A DNA stretch of 64,000 nt from Planctomycetota bacterium (GCA_014584395.1 JACTMY010000017.1:166012-230011); one strand, 5' to 3'. Shown: positions 1 through 10,468, numbered from the stretch's first letter. The notes: generated from the letters alone by a model not told the origin. A program made the numbers and translations.

Positions 1-242
1 TGCGGTCTCCAAGGAAGTGAATGTAAGGAAGAAACGAGGCGAGCCAGCCGAGGCGGAGGTTTCCGTTTTGTATCGCGCTCTACGTCCGACGTTCAACGTG
101 CTCTATGAAGGCCACCTCAAGGACATGATGACGGGCCGCATCTCCTTCCTTGGCAAACTGCTTTACTGTCTGCCGGGACCGGCCGGCGTGGCGACCCTGT
201 GGTGGCTTTTCACGATATAGAATCGCCGCGCCTCTCGGTGCG
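1..242. other. Left edge, no supported gene
   Basis: A 67-aa GTG-started frame crosses this stretch on the plus strand, and several short frames cross it on the minus strand. None shows a recognisable domain or a convincing Shine-Dalgarno sequence. It may be the intergenic region downstream of a gene outside the window. I see nothing that can be named here. Confidence 0.4.
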
Positions 243-1226
243 TCATTTCTTCTGCCATTGATCCTCCTGCTCCAGGACCGACCGCACGGCTGGCCCATCG
301 ATCCATTGGCGAGCTTCCGCATCGTCCCGGAGATAGGCGTCCCAAAAGGCGGACGAGACGGCCAAGATGGCCTTGTGATGATTCGGGTTGCGTTTCTCTC
401 TCTCGAAAGGCAGACCACGATCGTTGAAAGCGGAATGCTCGGCCTTGTGCAGCACCAGTTGATACTTCCCGCCCTCCGGCAGCGCGGGGAAGACGAGCAG
501 CCGCGTTTGCGGCGTCTGGCCGCCGATGACGCCGCCGTCGTTCGTGCCCGTGAGCAGCAGGCAGGGGAGCTTCATGTCACCGAAGGCGGCCTTCTGATCG
601 CTGGATTGCCGCGCCGAGCTGGGGCTCATGATCACCGCCGCTTTGATCCGTTCATCCTTCATGGAGGGGCCGATGGGAAACCGCTGGCCACAAACGGCCT
701 GGGTCGTGCCTGCTCCGAAGGAATGCCCCGACATGCCGATTCGCTTCAGGTCCAGCCTGCCGTGCAGGAAATGGCCCGGCTGCTGGTGCCATGGTTCAAG
801 CTGATCGAGCACCGCTTTGACGTCCGCCACCCGCAGGAGCAAATTCTCGGCGTTGGCGGCCCGCTGCATGGCGGCCAGGCGCTGGGCGACCGGCTTGTCC
901 TTCCACACCGATTCATCGCTCCCGGGATGCTGCACCTGGATGACGACATAGCCTCGGCCGGCCCAGTGGCGGCTGGTGAAGACGTTGCCCTCGCGGCTGC
1001 CGCCCAGCCCGTGGCTGAAGAGGATCACGGCCGCGGGCGTTTGGCTCATGGGCAAATAGACGCGCAAGGGGATGTCCCGCGATCGCTTCGCATCGTGCAA
1101 GGTTACGTCCTTGTGTTCGATCGTGCCCGGCTCCGTGGTCAGCGGATCGTACTTTACCCGCGGCGAATCCAAAGCCAGGAGCGGCCAGGCGAACAGCAGT
1201 CCCAAGAGGACAAAGGCTCGTTTCAT
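243..1226 (-). CDS. Secreted alpha/beta hydrolase (chlorophyllase/PAF-acetylhydrolase-like)
   Basis: A predicted 327-aa exported serine hydrolase, probably an esterase; the substrate is unknown. The N-terminus MKRAFVLLGLLFAWPLLALD is a clear signal peptide, so I start at this internal ATG rather than at the 366-aa ORF start. An oxyanion-type HGLGG lies near residue 72, and the nucleophile elbow GHSFGAG puts the serine near residue 169. A TGTNDGG segment and a late HKAEHSAF segment could supply the acid and histidine. This order fits dienelactone hydrolase, chlorophyllase and platelet-activating-factor acetylhydrolase relatives. It is read alone, with about 100 bp before the upstream methyltransferase stop. 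The fold is fairly certain; the substrate is not. Confidence 0.8.
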   Translation of the reverse strand: MKRAFVLLGLLFAWPLLALDSPRVKYDPLTTEPGTIEHKDVTLHDAKRSRDIPLRVYLPMSQTPAAVILFSHGLGGSREGNVFTSRHWAGRGYVVIQVQHPGSDESVWKDKPVAQRLAAMQRAANAENLLLRVADVKAVLDQLEPWHQQPGHFLHGRLDLKRIGMSGHSFGAGTTQAVCGQRFPIGPSMKDERIKAAVIMSPSSARQSSDQKAAFGDMKLPCLLLTGTNDGGVIGGQTPQTRLLVFPALPEGGKYQLVLHKAEHSAFNDRGLPFEREKRNPNHHKAILAVSSAFWDAYLRDDAEARQWIDGPAVRSVLEQEDQWQKK

Positions 1227-1326
1227 GGTTCGATCTCGGAGCAAGGGGCAGCGATCAATCGGTCGTGAATCATAAACCCCGGCCAGCGCGAAAGCGACCG
1301 CATGGAGATGATGATCCCAATGAATT

Positions 1327-2502
1327 TCACAGGGAAGGGTCAAAGAGCGTTGCGACGGGTCGTTTGTCCGTGGTGGTCTTGCGCGGGATGTGCTCAGCCG
1401 TTCGGCCTTTGCCGTTCGGGAAGGACGGGCAAGTCAACTTGCCCTCGTCCTGCAACTTAAGCAGCAAGCGGTTCCAGTCAGCCGGTTGGCCGGGTAGGCC
1501 CATCTCGGCACACTCGTCGCAGAAACGCTGGTTCAACTCCGGATCGGCCAGCACCCGGTCGATCGAGGCTCCCTGGCTGGCCCTGGTGAAGGCTTCGAGG
1601 ATGACCCGTGTGATCAGCGATTTGAGCCACGCCTTGGAGGTTTGCTCCGGCGTTCGCGGCGCGCTCAAGATCGGCTCCAGCCCGCCGTTCAAAGGGTCGC
1701 CTTCCGCGGCCTGGGCGATTCGCCTTGTGGCCTGCCGTTGGTATTTCTGTGAGAGTTCGAAACCGATCCAGCGCCGGCCCAGCTTTTTAGCGACGGCCAG
1801 AGTCGTCCCCGAACCGGCGAAGGGATCGAGCACCACGTCGCCGGGGTTGGAGGAAGTGCGGATGATGCGTCCGAGCAACTGTTCGGGCATCTGGCAGCCA
1901 TGAAAGCCCGCCCGCTCCTTGAACGTTCCCGCCACGCGGGGAAAATACCAGGTCTGTTGTTCGGGGGTGAACCCGCCGGGCACGTCCTGCGGCCGCAAGA
2001 TCCAGGTGTCATCGGGCAAGCGGCCGGAGGGATTCGCCCTGCTGTCGGCATAGACGAGTTGCCGGGCCGAGGGGACCGCGATCTCGTTTTCGTTGAAGGT
2101 GAACCGCTGGGGGTTCTTGACGAAATGGAACAAATGGGCGTGGGACCGCGTGAACTTTTTCTTGCAGTTGACGCCAAAGGTGTAATACCAGATGACCCAA
2201 CTGCGGCAGGTGAGCTTCAGGTCGTTCTGGGCGATCAGCTTGAACTCGGCCGCGAACTCATCGCCGATGGCCACCCAGAAGGTGCCGTCGTCCTTGAGGG
2301 CGCGGACGACTGCCGCCATCCATTGCTTCGTCCAGGCCAGATAGTCGTGATAGTCGCGGTTGTCCTGGTAAACGTCGTACTCATAGCCGATGTTGAAGGG
2401 CGGGTCGGCGAAGGCCAGGTCGATGCGGCCCGGCTCCAGTTGAGCCAGTCCCTTGAGACAATCGCCTGGGTGGATGGTGTTGAGCGCGAGTGGCGATTCC
2501 AT
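1327..2502 (-). CDS. Site-specific DNA methyltransferase, beta class (N6-adenine or N4-cytosine)
   Basis: Predicted to transfer a methyl group from SAM to an exocyclic amino group in DNA. The catalytic motif [10 protein letters not shown] (about residues 33-40), comes before the SAM-binding motif DPFAGSGTT (about 226-234), which is the beta-class order of CcrM-type enzymes. About 120 residues follow the SAM motif without a recognised domain and may help target recognition. The ORF opens far upstream, but homology-like sequence begins only near [14 protein letters not shown] sits about 9 nt before that ATG; an alternative ATG 27 nt upstream (2529) is also possible. No restriction endonuclease gene lies beside it, so it looks like a solitary methylase. 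The modified base cannot be told from sequence. Confidence 0.85.
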   Translation of the reverse strand: MESPLALNTIHPGDCLKGLAQLEPGRIDLAFADPPFNIGYEYDVYQDNRDYHDYLAWTKQWMAAVVRALKDDGTFWVAIGDEFAAEFKLIAQNDLKLTCRSWVIWYYTFGVNCKKKFTRSHAHLFHFVKNPQRFTFNENEIAVPSARQLVYADSRANPSGRLPDDTWILRPQDVPGGFTPEQQTWYFPRVAGTFKERAGFHGCQMPEQLLGRIIRTSSNPGDVVLDPFAGSGTTLAVAKKLGRRWIGFELSQKYQRQATRRIAQAAEGDPLNGGLEPILSAPRTPEQTSKAWLKSLITRVILEAFTRASQGASIDRVLADPELNQRFCDECAEMGLPGQPADWNRLLLKLQDEGKLTCPSFPNGKGRTAEHIPRKTTTDKRPVATLFDPSL

Positions 2503-2632
2503 TCCGATGCGTCCTGGAGGTTCTGCCATGGCGAATGGTTCCGCCGCTGGTTTCGATAAAGAAATTATCCGGCTCCTGGCACGCCGGTCAATAGTGAACC
2601 CGGTCAAAAGGCGCGTGCCTGGCCGCTCCTTC

Positions 2633-3988
2633 TTATTTTGCATCAACCAGCTTTTTGCCAAAGACCTTGGCCACGCGGTCGCCAAGCATGGACAAGGGTT
2701 GACGCAGATTTGGCTCATGGGCCAGCGACCATTTGATTTTTTTGTACTGTGTGAGCAGCGAGCGATGGCCTTCCGATTTGAGCCGATCGCCAATGACCTC
2801 GGCGGCCACCGTGACGCCGACGCCGACCAAGAGCCCCGCCAGGGCGCCCAAACCCGCGGTGCCGAGGGTGCCGCCGACGGTGCCCATCATGGCCGGGAGT
2901 ACATAGGAAGCCACCGTTCGCGTTCTTCCCGTCAAGGAGCGAATGCCTTCCGCAGCTTGATCCATGACGCGAAACTGATCCGCAAAATAGGCTTCCAGTT
3001 CTTGATGATGTTTTGCCGCCGCTGCGGGGTCGGTTGGGATATGGGCTCCTTTTTGCGAATGTTGCCAAAGATAAGCACGAAGCGCATCAGCGTCTTGAAA
3101 TTTGCTGAATGCCGTATTGAGAAGCTCCACCGGATGTTGATGGGGAGTGGACGACATCAAAACGTACAAACCAATGGGGGGTAGCGGCGTTTCGCTGCGT
3201 AAGTTATCGCTCAATAGGTGTGGCGCGGACGAACCATGGGGTAGCTGTTCCAAGAGACGCTTCAACAGATAATCCTTGAAGAGCCGGGCATGGTACATGG
3301 TCACCGATTCGAAGTGGGGATCGGGCACATAGGCCCCGGCTACCTCTTCCGCGATGAGATTGAGCAGCATCAAGCGGAAGCGGTTGATCAGGCCTCCGGA
3401 CAGACGCGGGCCTTCCTCGGGCAGCTTGTGATAAAGCTGCCAGACGCGATCGAACCAATGGGGAGGTCCCGCCAATAGGCCCGCCAGCAATTTGCCGCCG
3501 CGGATGGGGCTGTCGAGCAACTCCGGGGCGCGGCTGGCCCGCTCATTTGTGGTTTGTGTTTGGGCCTGCTGCAAAACCTGGTAGAAGGCTTCATGCTCGT
3601 CGGGAGTCAGCGGCCGATCGACGGCTGGGTCAAACTGAAAGTGCTCGAGCAATGGCTCAGCCTGCTGCAGCGCTTCCTCGATCAAACGCACCAATTGATC
3701 CGGCTGGCCAGGCCGCACGGCTTGAATCGAAAAGCGGGCATCATCCACAATAACGCCCAATTTGCCCGCCGTCAGCTCCATGACGTCGACGTCCTTGCCG
3801 GGCACGGAGCCGTCGAAATAAAGCTTCCGGGACAGGACCGCCGTTTCAATGAACCATAGTGCGCTGGCCAATTCCTCGAAGGTGATTTGGTCGGGATTGG
3901 CGGTTTGCCCCAAAAGGACCAAGGAGCCGCGCTGCAAGGAGCGCAAATTCAGAAGCGAGGATCCGTTGTAGCGAACCGAGGCAGTCAT
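2633..3988 (-). CDS. Hypothetical protein with C-terminal glycine-rich membrane hairpin
   Basis: A 451-aa protein I do not recognise. The first 380 residues look soluble and mixed helical, with several leucine-rich stretches and no known catalytic motif. Around residues 375-415 there is a strongly hydrophobic Gly/Ala-rich stretch ([36 protein letters not shown]) that could form a membrane hairpin. A short basic tail follows. The frame is long, has good codon-position GC bias, and ends about 130 bp upstream of the methyltransferase on the same strand. Co-transcription with the methyltransferase is possible but not shown. Confidence 0.7.
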   Translation of the reverse strand: MTASVRYNGSSLLNLRSLQRGSLVLLGQTANPDQITFEELASALWFIETAVLSRKLYFDGSVPGKDVDVMELTAGKLGVIVDDARFSIQAVRPGQPDQLVRLIEEALQQAEPLLEHFQFDPAVDRPLTPDEHEAFYQVLQQAQTQTTNERASRAPELLDSPIRGGKLLAGLLAGPPHWFDRVWQLYHKLPEEGPRLSGGLINRFRLMLLNLIAEEVAGAYVPDPHFESVTMYHARLFKDYLLKRLLEQLPHGSSAPHLLSDNLRSETPLPPIGLYVLMSSTPHQHPVELLNTAFSKFQDADALRAYLWQHSQKGAHIPTDPAAAAKHHQELEAYFADQFRVMDQAAEGIRSLTGRTRTVASYVLPAMMGTVGGTLGTAGLGALAGLLVGVGVTVAAEVIGDRLKSEGHRSLLTQYKKIKWSLAHEPNLRQPLSMLGDRVAKVFGKKLVDAK

Positions 3989-4203
3989 AGGGCTTCATTT
4001 TCGTTAACAAGAACGCGCAGCCATGTCAGCATGGACGGCTCCATGCAGGTCGACGGCGTGTGAAGTTTATCAAATCGCCGTCGATATGGCTATGACCGAA
4101 GGGGAGTTCCAAAAAGGTTAGCCATCCGCATCGCGCTGCCCCGATGGCGGCAGCCCTATCGCCGCCCCCCATACGGCCATGGATCTGATGGAGTCGGTCC
4201 GCG

Positions 4204-4887
4204 TCACCGCGGTTCGCTGGGGGGCAATTGGCCGGTGCGGGTTTGGCCTTGCTGGTTGGCTTGCCAATAAGTGCCAGTGTCGATGTCCAGGCAGGTGAGC
4301 CAACCGGCGCCGTAGACCCAGGTATCAATGCACACGGCGTGGCCGATGTTGAGCGGTTCGCCGGTCTTCTGAGCCGTGTGGCCGCAGATCATGATTTTGC
4401 CCGAGCAATGGGGTGGGGCAAAGTCGAAGGGTTCCCAAAAAAGCCGGAGGTCGGGCTGGGCGTCGAGGGACAGGTCGGAGACGGCGTTGGCGTGCACGAA
4501 AAAATGGCGGTCGGTTTCATACCAGTCGAAGAGTTCGAGGTCGATGAAATCCCAATGTTCTTCCGGGATGTCCGCGAGGGTGACCTCGCCGCCCCCGGCA
4601 TAGGAGGCCAGGGTCGCGTCGCCGCCATAGATGCGCCAATAGGTGAAGGCCTGCGCCGAATCCCGGGCTTGCAGCATCATGATCTCATGATTGCCTCGGA
4701 GCGGGATCAGTTTTTGCGTCTGGTAGCGCTGGATCAGCCAATCCAGGACGCCCTTGGAGTCGGGGCCGCGGTCGACGTAATCCCCCAGAGAGATGATCAG
4801 GTCGTCAGGCTGAAAGGGGACGTAGGCCGCCAGCGCGAGCAAGGCCTTCGAGCAGCCGTGAATGTCACCCAGGGCGAGGGTTCGCAT
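4204..4887 (-). CDS. PPP-family metallophosphoesterase (Ser/Thr phosphatase-like)
   Basis: A 227-aa predicted cytoplasmic phosphatase with the complete PPP signature: GDIHG at residues 7-11, GDYVDRG at 35-41 and RGNHE at 64-68. A later GHT (in CGHTAQKTG) supplies a further metal ligand. The size fits bacterial PrpA/PrpB-type or Ap4A-hydrolase-like enzymes. Protein phosphatase, diadenosine tetraphosphatase and other phosphoesterase roles cannot be separated by eye. Its ATG overlaps the stop of the upstream decarboxylase in a TGATG, so the two are translationally coupled. It is the last gene of the mnmG run. Confidence 0.88.
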   Translation of the reverse strand: MRTLALGDIHGCSKALLALAAYVPFQPDDLIISLGDYVDRGPDSKGVLDWLIQRYQTQKLIPLRGNHEIMMLQARDSAQAFTYWRIYGGDATLASYAGGGEVTLADIPEEHWDFIDLELFDWYETDRHFFVHANAVSDLSLDAQPDLRLFWEPFDFAPPHCSGKIMICGHTAQKTGEPLNIGHAVCIDTWVYGAGWLTCLDIDTGTYWQANQQGQTRTGQLPPSEPR

Positions 4888-6308
4888 CAGTCCGCACAGG
4901 CCTCCGCATGTTGCCGCATCCGTTGCCAGAGGTCGGCGACGTGGCGTTGTTCCGTGAGTTCCGCGCCGATGGAGACGCGGACTATCCAGCGCTCATCGAG
5001 CCGAGCCGTTGTCAGATAAGCATGCCCTGATCGGTTCAGTTGGTCAACCCACTTCAGCGTGTGGCGGTCCAGTTCCGCGCCGCTTAACCCCGTCGGCTCG
5101 TGGCGCACGCAAACAGTTTGCAGCGGGATGGGGGCGAGGAGCCGCCACCGCGGCGTTTGTCGAACCTGCTCCGCGAACCAATGCGCGTTGGCCAGATCGC
5201 GCCGCAGCCGCCGCTGCAAGCCGCGGACGCCTTCGCTCCGCAGCAAGCACCAGAGCTTGAGCGCCCGGAAGCGCCGGCCCAGGGGGATGCCCCAATCCCG
5301 GTAGTTCTTGACTCGACCGTCCACCGAGGAGCGCAGATAACTGGGATTCGTCGACATGACCCGGACGAGATGATCGGGATCGCGAACGTAATAGAGGGAG
5401 CAATCGAAGGCCGCGCCCAGCCATTTATGAGCGTTGATGACGAGGGAATCGGCCTCCTCGATGCCGGACCACAGGGACCTGCATTCGGGCAGGATCATGG
5501 CCGAACCTCCCATGGCGGCGTCGACGTGCACCCACAGGGAGTGGTCGCGCTTCAATGCCGTGATCGCCGCAAGCGGATCAATGGCCGTGGTCGTGGTCGT
5601 GCCGATGGTGGCGACGACGGCCGCCGGGACCCGGCCCGCGGCACGATCCTCCCGCACGGCTTCGGCCAGGGCGTTGGCGTCCAGGGCAAAGTTAGCATCC
5701 ACGGGAATCTGCCGCACGAACTCCTGACCGAAGCCCGCCAAGAGGGCCGCCTTGAGGACCGAACTGTGGCTGTGCGTGGAGACGTAAACCGTGAGCGGCG
5801 GTTCATGCCCTTGCAGCCCGCCCCGAGCCAAGCTGAAGTTGGACGCTCGCTCCCGGGCACAAAGCAGGGCCACCAGGGTGCAGGTCGAGGCGGTATCCTG
5901 GATCACGCCTTGCCAATCGGCCGACAGGCCGAGCATGCCGCGCAGCCAATCCGTGACCACCTCCTCCAGTTCCGTAAGCGCGGGGCTGGATTGCCACGAC
6001 AATCCCAGCGTGCCCAGTCCCGTGCTGAGGAAATCGCCCAAGACGCTGGAGAGCGAACCGTTCGAGGGAAAATAGCCGAAGAAGCGCGGATGCTGCCAAT
6101 GAAACACGCCCGGCAGCAGGATGCTGTCCAGATCGGTGAAGATCGCATCAAATCCTTCCGGCTCCTCCGGCGGCGCGCTCGGCAGCTTGGCCTTCAATTC
6201 GCCCGGCTCCACGGCGGGCAGAATGGGGCGGCTTTCCAGGGTCGATCGATAGTCCGCGATCCAATCGATCATGCGATGGCCGATCTGGCGAAATTCTTCC
6301 GGGCTCAT
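4887..6308 (-). CDS. PLP-dependent group II decarboxylase (aromatic-L-amino-acid decarboxylase family)
   Basis: A 473-aa enzyme of the DOPA/tyrosine/tryptophan/glutamate decarboxylase family. It is predicted to decarboxylate an amino acid using pyridoxal phosphate. HVDAA (about 261-265) gives the Asp that pairs with the PLP ring nitrogen. INAHKWLG gives the Schiff-base lysine near residue 295; the family usually has NPHKW, so the Ala is a small departure. The N-terminal EFRQIGHRMIDWIADY and the HPRFFGYFPSNGS segment are typical of aromatic amino acid decarboxylases. It starts only 3 bp after the mnmG stop and overlaps the phosphatase gene by one base. The substrate is not determinable here. 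Confidence 0.9.
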   Translation of the reverse strand: MSPEEFRQIGHRMIDWIADYRSTLESRPILPAVEPGELKAKLPSAPPEEPEGFDAIFTDLDSILLPGVFHWQHPRFFGYFPSNGSLSSVLGDFLSTGLGTLGLSWQSSPALTELEEVVTDWLRGMLGLSADWQGVIQDTASTCTLVALLCARERASNFSLARGGLQGHEPPLTVYVSTHSHSSVLKAALLAGFGQEFVRQIPVDANFALDANALAEAVREDRAAGRVPAAVVATIGTTTTTAIDPLAAITALKRDHSLWVHVDAAMGGSAMILPECRSLWSGIEEADSLVINAHKWLGAAFDCSLYYVRDPDHLVRVMSTNPSYLRSSVDGRVKNYRDWGIPLGRRFRALKLWCLLRSEGVRGLQRRLRRDLANAHWFAEQVRQTPRWRLLAPIPLQTVCVRHEPTGLSGAELDRHTLKWVDQLNRSGHAYLTTARLDERWIVRVSIGAELTEQRHVADLWQRMRQHAEACAD

Positions 6309-6311
6309 GGA

Positions 6312-8156
6312 TCAACCTTCCAGATACATCAACAGCAGGGCCACGTCGGCGGCGGTGATGCCGCTGACTCGGCTCGCCTGGCCGACCGTCGTCGGCCGGA
6401 CCTTGGTCCATTGCTCGCGGGCTTCCATTCGCAGTTGGGGCAAGCCGCTGAAATCAAAATGGGCCGGGATGCGTTTGTGTTCGATCTGGCCCAGCCGTTC
6501 GACGTATTGCATTTGCCGCTGCAGATAGCCGGAGTATTTGGCTTCCAGGACGACCTGTTCGACCGCTTGACGATGGCCTCCCGCCGCTTCGGCCAGGGGC
6601 GAATGCATGGCGAGCAGTTGTTCCCATGTGGTCTCGGGCCGGCGCAGCCATTCTTCGAGGGTGCGGCCTTCGTGCCGCTGTTGCCGCAGGAGCGCTTGCA
6701 GCCGTTGTATCGACTGTTCCTTGGTCTGCAGCCGCTGCCAGGCCAGATCGTTCACCAAACCGATGCGCCGGCCGATGGGGGAGAGCCGGCGGTCGGCGTT
6801 GTCGTGCCGGAGCATGAGGCGATACTCGGCCCGGGAAGTGAACATGCGGTAAGGCTCCTCGACGCCGCGAGTGACCAGGTCGTCGATCAAAACGCCCAGG
6901 TAGGCCTGGCTGCGATCCAAGATGAGCGGCTCTTGCCCCTTGATCTTGAGGGCGGCGTTGATCCCCGCGAGCAGCCCCTGGCCGGCGGCCTCCTCGTAGC
7001 CCGTGGTGCCGTTGATCTGGCCGGCAAAATACAGTCCATCGACTTGTTTGGTCTCCAGTGTCGGCTTGAGCTGCGTCGGCGGTGCGTAATCATACTCCAC
7101 GGCGTAGCCAAAGCGCATGATCTCCGCCCGCTCCAATCCGGGCACCATCTGGATCATCCGCTCCTGCACGTCCATGGGCAAGCTGGTGCTGATGCCGTTG
7201 ACGTAGTATTCCAGCGTGTTGTACCCCTCCGGCTCCAGAAAAAGCAGATGCCGGCTCTTGTCAGCGAAACGGACGATCTTGTCCTCGATGGAGGGGCAAT
7301 AGCGCGGCCCGCGGCTTTGAATCTGACCGCTGTACATCGGGGCGCGGTGCAGGTTCCGACGAATCAGTTCATGGATGGCATCGTTGGTGTAGGTGATGTA
7401 ACAGTTCAATTGCGGCTGCGGGAGGGCGTCGGTGGCGAAGCTGAAGGGCTGCGGGTCGTCATCGCCGGGTTGCACGTCAAGGCGCGAGAAGTCGATGGTC
7501 CGGCCATTGAGCCGGCACGGGGTGCCGGTTTTGAAGCGGGCCAATTCGAAACCTGCCGCGGTAAGGCTGCCGCTGAGTTGTTCGGCGGCCTGGTCGCCCG
7601 CGCGGCCGCCCTTCGCCTTGGCCTCGCCGGTGTGCATGATGGCTTGCAGAAAGGTGCCGGTCGTGAGGATGACGCAGGGCGCGCGGTACATCGTCCCGCC
7701 CCGGCCCTCGACGCCGAGCACGCGGTAGGGCGCCGCGCTGGATCCGCCGGGGGGTTGATCGGCGATGAGGATCCTTTCGACCGTCTCTTGCCGCAGGGTG
7801 AGGTTCTCTTGCTGCTCAATGACGTGCTTCATCGTGAACTGATAGAGTTTCTTATCGCACTGAGCGCGCGGCCCCTGCATGGCAGGGCCTTTCTTGCGAT
7901 TGAGAACGCGGAACTGCAAACCCGCGCGGTCCGTGACGCGGCCCATTTCGCCGCCCAGGGCGTCGATCTCGCGGACGAGATGCCCCTTGCCCACGCCGCC
8001 GATGGCCGGGTTGCAGCTCATCTGTCCGACGGTGTCGCAGTTCATGGTCAACAGGGCGGTGCGCCGTCCGAGCCGCGCGGCGGCCAGGGCGGCTTCGCAG
8101 CCGCTGTGGCCCGCGCCAACGACGACGACATCATAGGAATAGGTTAACGTGGACAT
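6312..8156 (-). CDS. mnmG: tRNA uridine-5-carboxymethylaminomethyl modification enzyme MnmG (GidA)
   Basis: MnmG acts with MnmE to install the carboxymethylaminomethyl group on the wobble uridine of several tRNAs, using FAD, NADH and methylene-THF. The 614-aa length is normal. An N-terminal FAD-binding [13 protein letters not shown] is followed by [32 protein letters not shown] and [17 protein letters not shown], all hallmark MnmG segments. The C-terminal helical tRNA/MnmE-binding region, ending [13 protein letters not shown], is intact. It leads a three-gene run with the decarboxylase and the phosphatase. mnmE is not in the window. It is divergent from the HAD gene across 90 bp. Confidence 0.97.
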   Translation of the reverse strand: MSTLTYSYDVVVVGAGHSGCEAALAAARLGRRTALLTMNCDTVGQMSCNPAIGGVGKGHLVREIDALGGEMGRVTDRAGLQFRVLNRKKGPAMQGPRAQCDKKLYQFTMKHVIEQQENLTLRQETVERILIADQPPGGSSAAPYRVLGVEGRGGTMYRAPCVILTTGTFLQAIMHTGEAKAKGGRAGDQAAEQLSGSLTAAGFELARFKTGTPCRLNGRTIDFSRLDVQPGDDDPQPFSFATDALPQPQLNCYITYTNDAIHELIRRNLHRAPMYSGQIQSRGPRYCPSIEDKIVRFADKSRHLLFLEPEGYNTLEYYVNGISTSLPMDVQERMIQMVPGLERAEIMRFGYAVEYDYAPPTQLKPTLETKQVDGLYFAGQINGTTGYEEAAGQGLLAGINAALKIKGQEPLILDRSQAYLGVLIDDLVTRGVEEPYRMFTSRAEYRLMLRHDNADRRLSPIGRRIGLVNDLAWQRLQTKEQSIQRLQALLRQQRHEGRTLEEWLRRPETTWEQLLAMHSPLAEAAGGHRQAVEQVVLEAKYSGYLQRQMQYVERLGQIEHKRIPAHFDFSGLPQLRMEAREQWTKVRPTTVGQASRVSGITAADVALLLMYLEG

Positions 8157-8246
8157 CGGTTCGTTCGGCTATTTTATGGTTTGTCGTCCGCTCGCCACGG
8201 CGCAGTGCCGAGAATTCCTCCAAGGATTCCACTATAACAGGCCCAC

Positions 8247-8927
8247 ATGATCACGCCGCATGTGAAAGCGCTTCTCTTGGATGCCGTGGGGACCACGATC
8301 CATCCGATCCGTCCCGTGGCGGAACTGTACGCCGAGGTGGGGCAGCGCTTCGGCCACGCACTGCCCATCGAACTCATCGCCCAGCGGTTCCGCCTGGCGT
8401 TTCAGCAGCAAGCTCATCTTGACGACGTCTGCGGCCGGCGCACCGATGCCCGCCGGGAACGGCAACGCTGGCAGGCGATTGTGGCCGAGGTCTTTGAAGT
8501 GCCCGCCGAACCCAGCCATCTCTTCGAGGCCCTGTGGGAAGCCTTTGCCGAGCCGAGCGCCTGGCGGGTTTACCCCGACGTCGTCCCCGCGCTGGAGCGC
8601 TGCGCGGCGCTGGGGCTGCCAGTCTACCTCGCTTCCAATTTCGACGATCGGCTGCACGGCCTGGTTCGCGGCCTGCCCGAGCTCCGCCGCCTCGCCGGCT
8701 GTTTCGTCTCCTCCGACCTGGGCTGGTCCAAGCCGGCGGCCGCGTTTTTCCTGGCCATCCGCGAACGCTTGCAGCTTCCCCTGGCCGACCTGCTCATGGT
8801 CGGCGATCATCCGGAGCATGACCTGGCTGGGGCGCGGGCCGTCGGCCTGCCCGCCGTGCTCATCGACCGCGAAGGCAACTCATCGTTGCCAAACGCCCTC
8901 CGATCGCTGCTGCCATTATTCGACTGA
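8247..8927 (+). CDS. HAD-superfamily hydrolase (REG-2/HDHD3-like)
   Basis: A 226-aa HAD phosphatase-fold protein. Motif I is LLLDAVGTT: the nucleophile Asp is present, but the usual second Asp is Val, as in the REG-2/HDHD3-like branch. Motif II is LASNFDDR, motif III is the lysine in GWSKPAAAFF, and motif IV is GDHPEHDLAGA. The cap region lies between motifs I and II. Loss of the acid/base Asp raises the possibility of weak or no phosphatase activity. I see no Shine-Dalgarno before the ATG. A TATAAC hexamer ends 8 bp upstream of it, so the mRNA could be leaderless; the -35 is poor, so this is tentative. Confidence 0.85.
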   Translation: MITPHVKALLLDAVGTTIHPIRPVAELYAEVGQRFGHALPIELIAQRFRLAFQQQAHLDDVCGRRTDARRERQRWQAIVAEVFEVPAEPSHLFEALWEAFAEPSAWRVYPDVVPALERCAALGLPVYLASNFDDRLHGLVRGLPELRRLAGCFVSSDLGWSKPAAAFFLAIRERLQLPLADLLMVGDHPEHDLAGARAVGLPAVLIDREGNSSLPNALRSLLPLFD

Positions 8928-9076
8928 ATTTCCAGGCATCATCCTTTCCCATGCCTTGCACCATGATTAAACTTGACCCAAGACAGGGAAGGACTGGACG
9001 TGCTGCATCAGAAAGGCGCAGCCCGTGCCGGAACGATCATGGTTTCACATGACCACGTTGGCACAAGGAGACTCAG

Positions 9077-10441
9077 ATGAACAACCAGACACGCTTGCGT
9101 TGGTGTCTTGCCGCACTGTGCGTATTGGCCACGGTGGGGATTTCCCTCTCCACGGCCGCCGCCGAGGAAACGTTCGATAGCCTGGTGCGCCGGCTGCAAG
9201 GGGAAAAAGGCAAGTTCGCCGAGCGGCACATGGCGCTGCTCAAGGAGCGATATGACCTGGCGAATCGAGCCGCTGCTGGCGCGACCATGTCGCGCGGCAA
9301 GCCCGTTCAGGAAGGCGTGCGGGTGAAGCTGCCCGAGGGTATGACCTGGGAGAAATTGGCGGCCATGTCCCCCGAGGAAATCCGCGAGAAAAACCTGTGG
9401 CCCGCCGGGTTTTATCCGCTGCCCCATCCGCATCACGAGGCCGGCGGCATGGTGTTTCCCAAGTTTTTGATCGATGAGACCAAGAAACAGACCGACCGCG
9501 ATCTGACCCGCTTCGACCTCGACTTCGACCTGCCCGATCACTTGCTGCCCGAATTCCCCGCGCCGATCTACCTGACCACGCGGCCCGATCTGGGCGACGT
9601 CTCCAAGGGCCAATTGGTCACGCTGAGCAATTTTAACGACCTGTTCAAGGACGTCCTCAATCCCAAGCAGCTCGAAGGCTTGCGGCTGCTCGTGACGCCG
9701 TTTCCGCAGCAGCAATTCAATGCCACCGAGGATCGCCGCAGCTTAAAAGCCCATCAGGGCGTGGCCTGCTTCGACTGCCATGCCAACGGCCACACGAACG
9801 CCGCCACGCACACCGTCGGCGATATTCGGCCCAACGAGCACCGCCACCGCATCGACACGCCCACGCTGCGCGGCGTCAATGTGCAGCGGCTCTTTGGCTC
9901 GCAGCGGGCCCTCAAGACCATCGAGGATTTCACGGAGTTCGAGCAGCGGGCCGCCTATTTCGACGGCATCCCCGCCGATGCCACCCGCAAAGGAACAAAT
10001 GTCCTCGAACGCGGCAGCCAGGTCCACTTCATGGCGGAATTCCAAGCCCTGCTCGACTTTCCCCCCGCGCCGAAGTTGAATGTCTTCGGCAAGCTCGACC
10101 CCGCCAAGGCCACTGCCAGCGAGATGCGCGGACAAGAGATTTTCTTCGGCAAGGGGCAATGCGCCACCTGCCACACCCCGCCTTACTACACCGACAATCT
10201 GATGCATAATCTCCAGGTGGAGCGGTTCTTCAAGGAAAAGATGATCAACGGCCGCAAGGCGTCGGCGGACGGCCCCATCAAGACCTTCCCCTTGCGGGGC
10301 ATCAAGGATTCGCCCCCGTATCTGCACGATGATCGGCTCCTCACCCTGGAGGACACGGTGGAGTTCTTCAACCTGGTCCTGGGCTTGAAGCTGACGGCGG
10401 AAGAAAAGAAGGACCTGGTCGCCTTCTTGCGCTGCCTCTAG
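9077..10441 (+). CDS. Exported di-heme cytochrome c (cytochrome c peroxidase-like)
   Basis: A 454-aa periplasmic protein with a signal peptide (CLAALCVLATVGISLSTAAAEE) and two c-type heme sites: CFDCH near residue 233 and CATCH near residue 364. Two widely spaced CxxCH motifs and closing segments such as TFPLRGIKDSPPYLHDDRLLTLEDTVEFFN match the di-heme peroxidase/MauG-like family, including the His that often serves as distal ligand. About 230 residues precede the first heme, more than in classical CcpA, and show no recognised domain. A GGAG-type SD precedes the ATG. It is monocistronic, because a strong intrinsic terminator follows. The electron partner and substrate are unknown. Confidence 0.88.
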   Translation: MNNQTRLRWCLAALCVLATVGISLSTAAAEETFDSLVRRLQGEKGKFAERHMALLKERYDLANRAAAGATMSRGKPVQEGVRVKLPEGMTWEKLAAMSPEEIREKNLWPAGFYPLPHPHHEAGGMVFPKFLIDETKKQTDRDLTRFDLDFDLPDHLLPEFPAPIYLTTRPDLGDVSKGQLVTLSNFNDLFKDVLNPKQLEGLRLLVTPFPQQQFNATEDRRSLKAHQGVACFDCHANGHTNAATHTVGDIRPNEHRHRIDTPTLRGVNVQRLFGSQRALKTIEDFTEFEQRAAYFDGIPADATRKGTNVLERGSQVHFMAEFQALLDFPPAPKLNVFGKLDPAKATASEMRGQEIFFGKGQCATCHTPPYYTDNLMHNLQVERFFKEKMINGRKASADGPIKTFPLRGIKDSPPYLHDDRLLTLEDTVEFFNLVLGLKLTAEEKKDLVAFLRCL

Positions 10442-10468
10442 CATCGTGCGGCATCGCCATGCCATGGC

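Noticed and set aside
5100-8147. 1015-aa plus-strand ORF antisense to mnmG and the decarboxylase
   Set aside because: Covers two certain genes on the other strand; rich in Arg, Gly, His and Asp with no recognisable fold.
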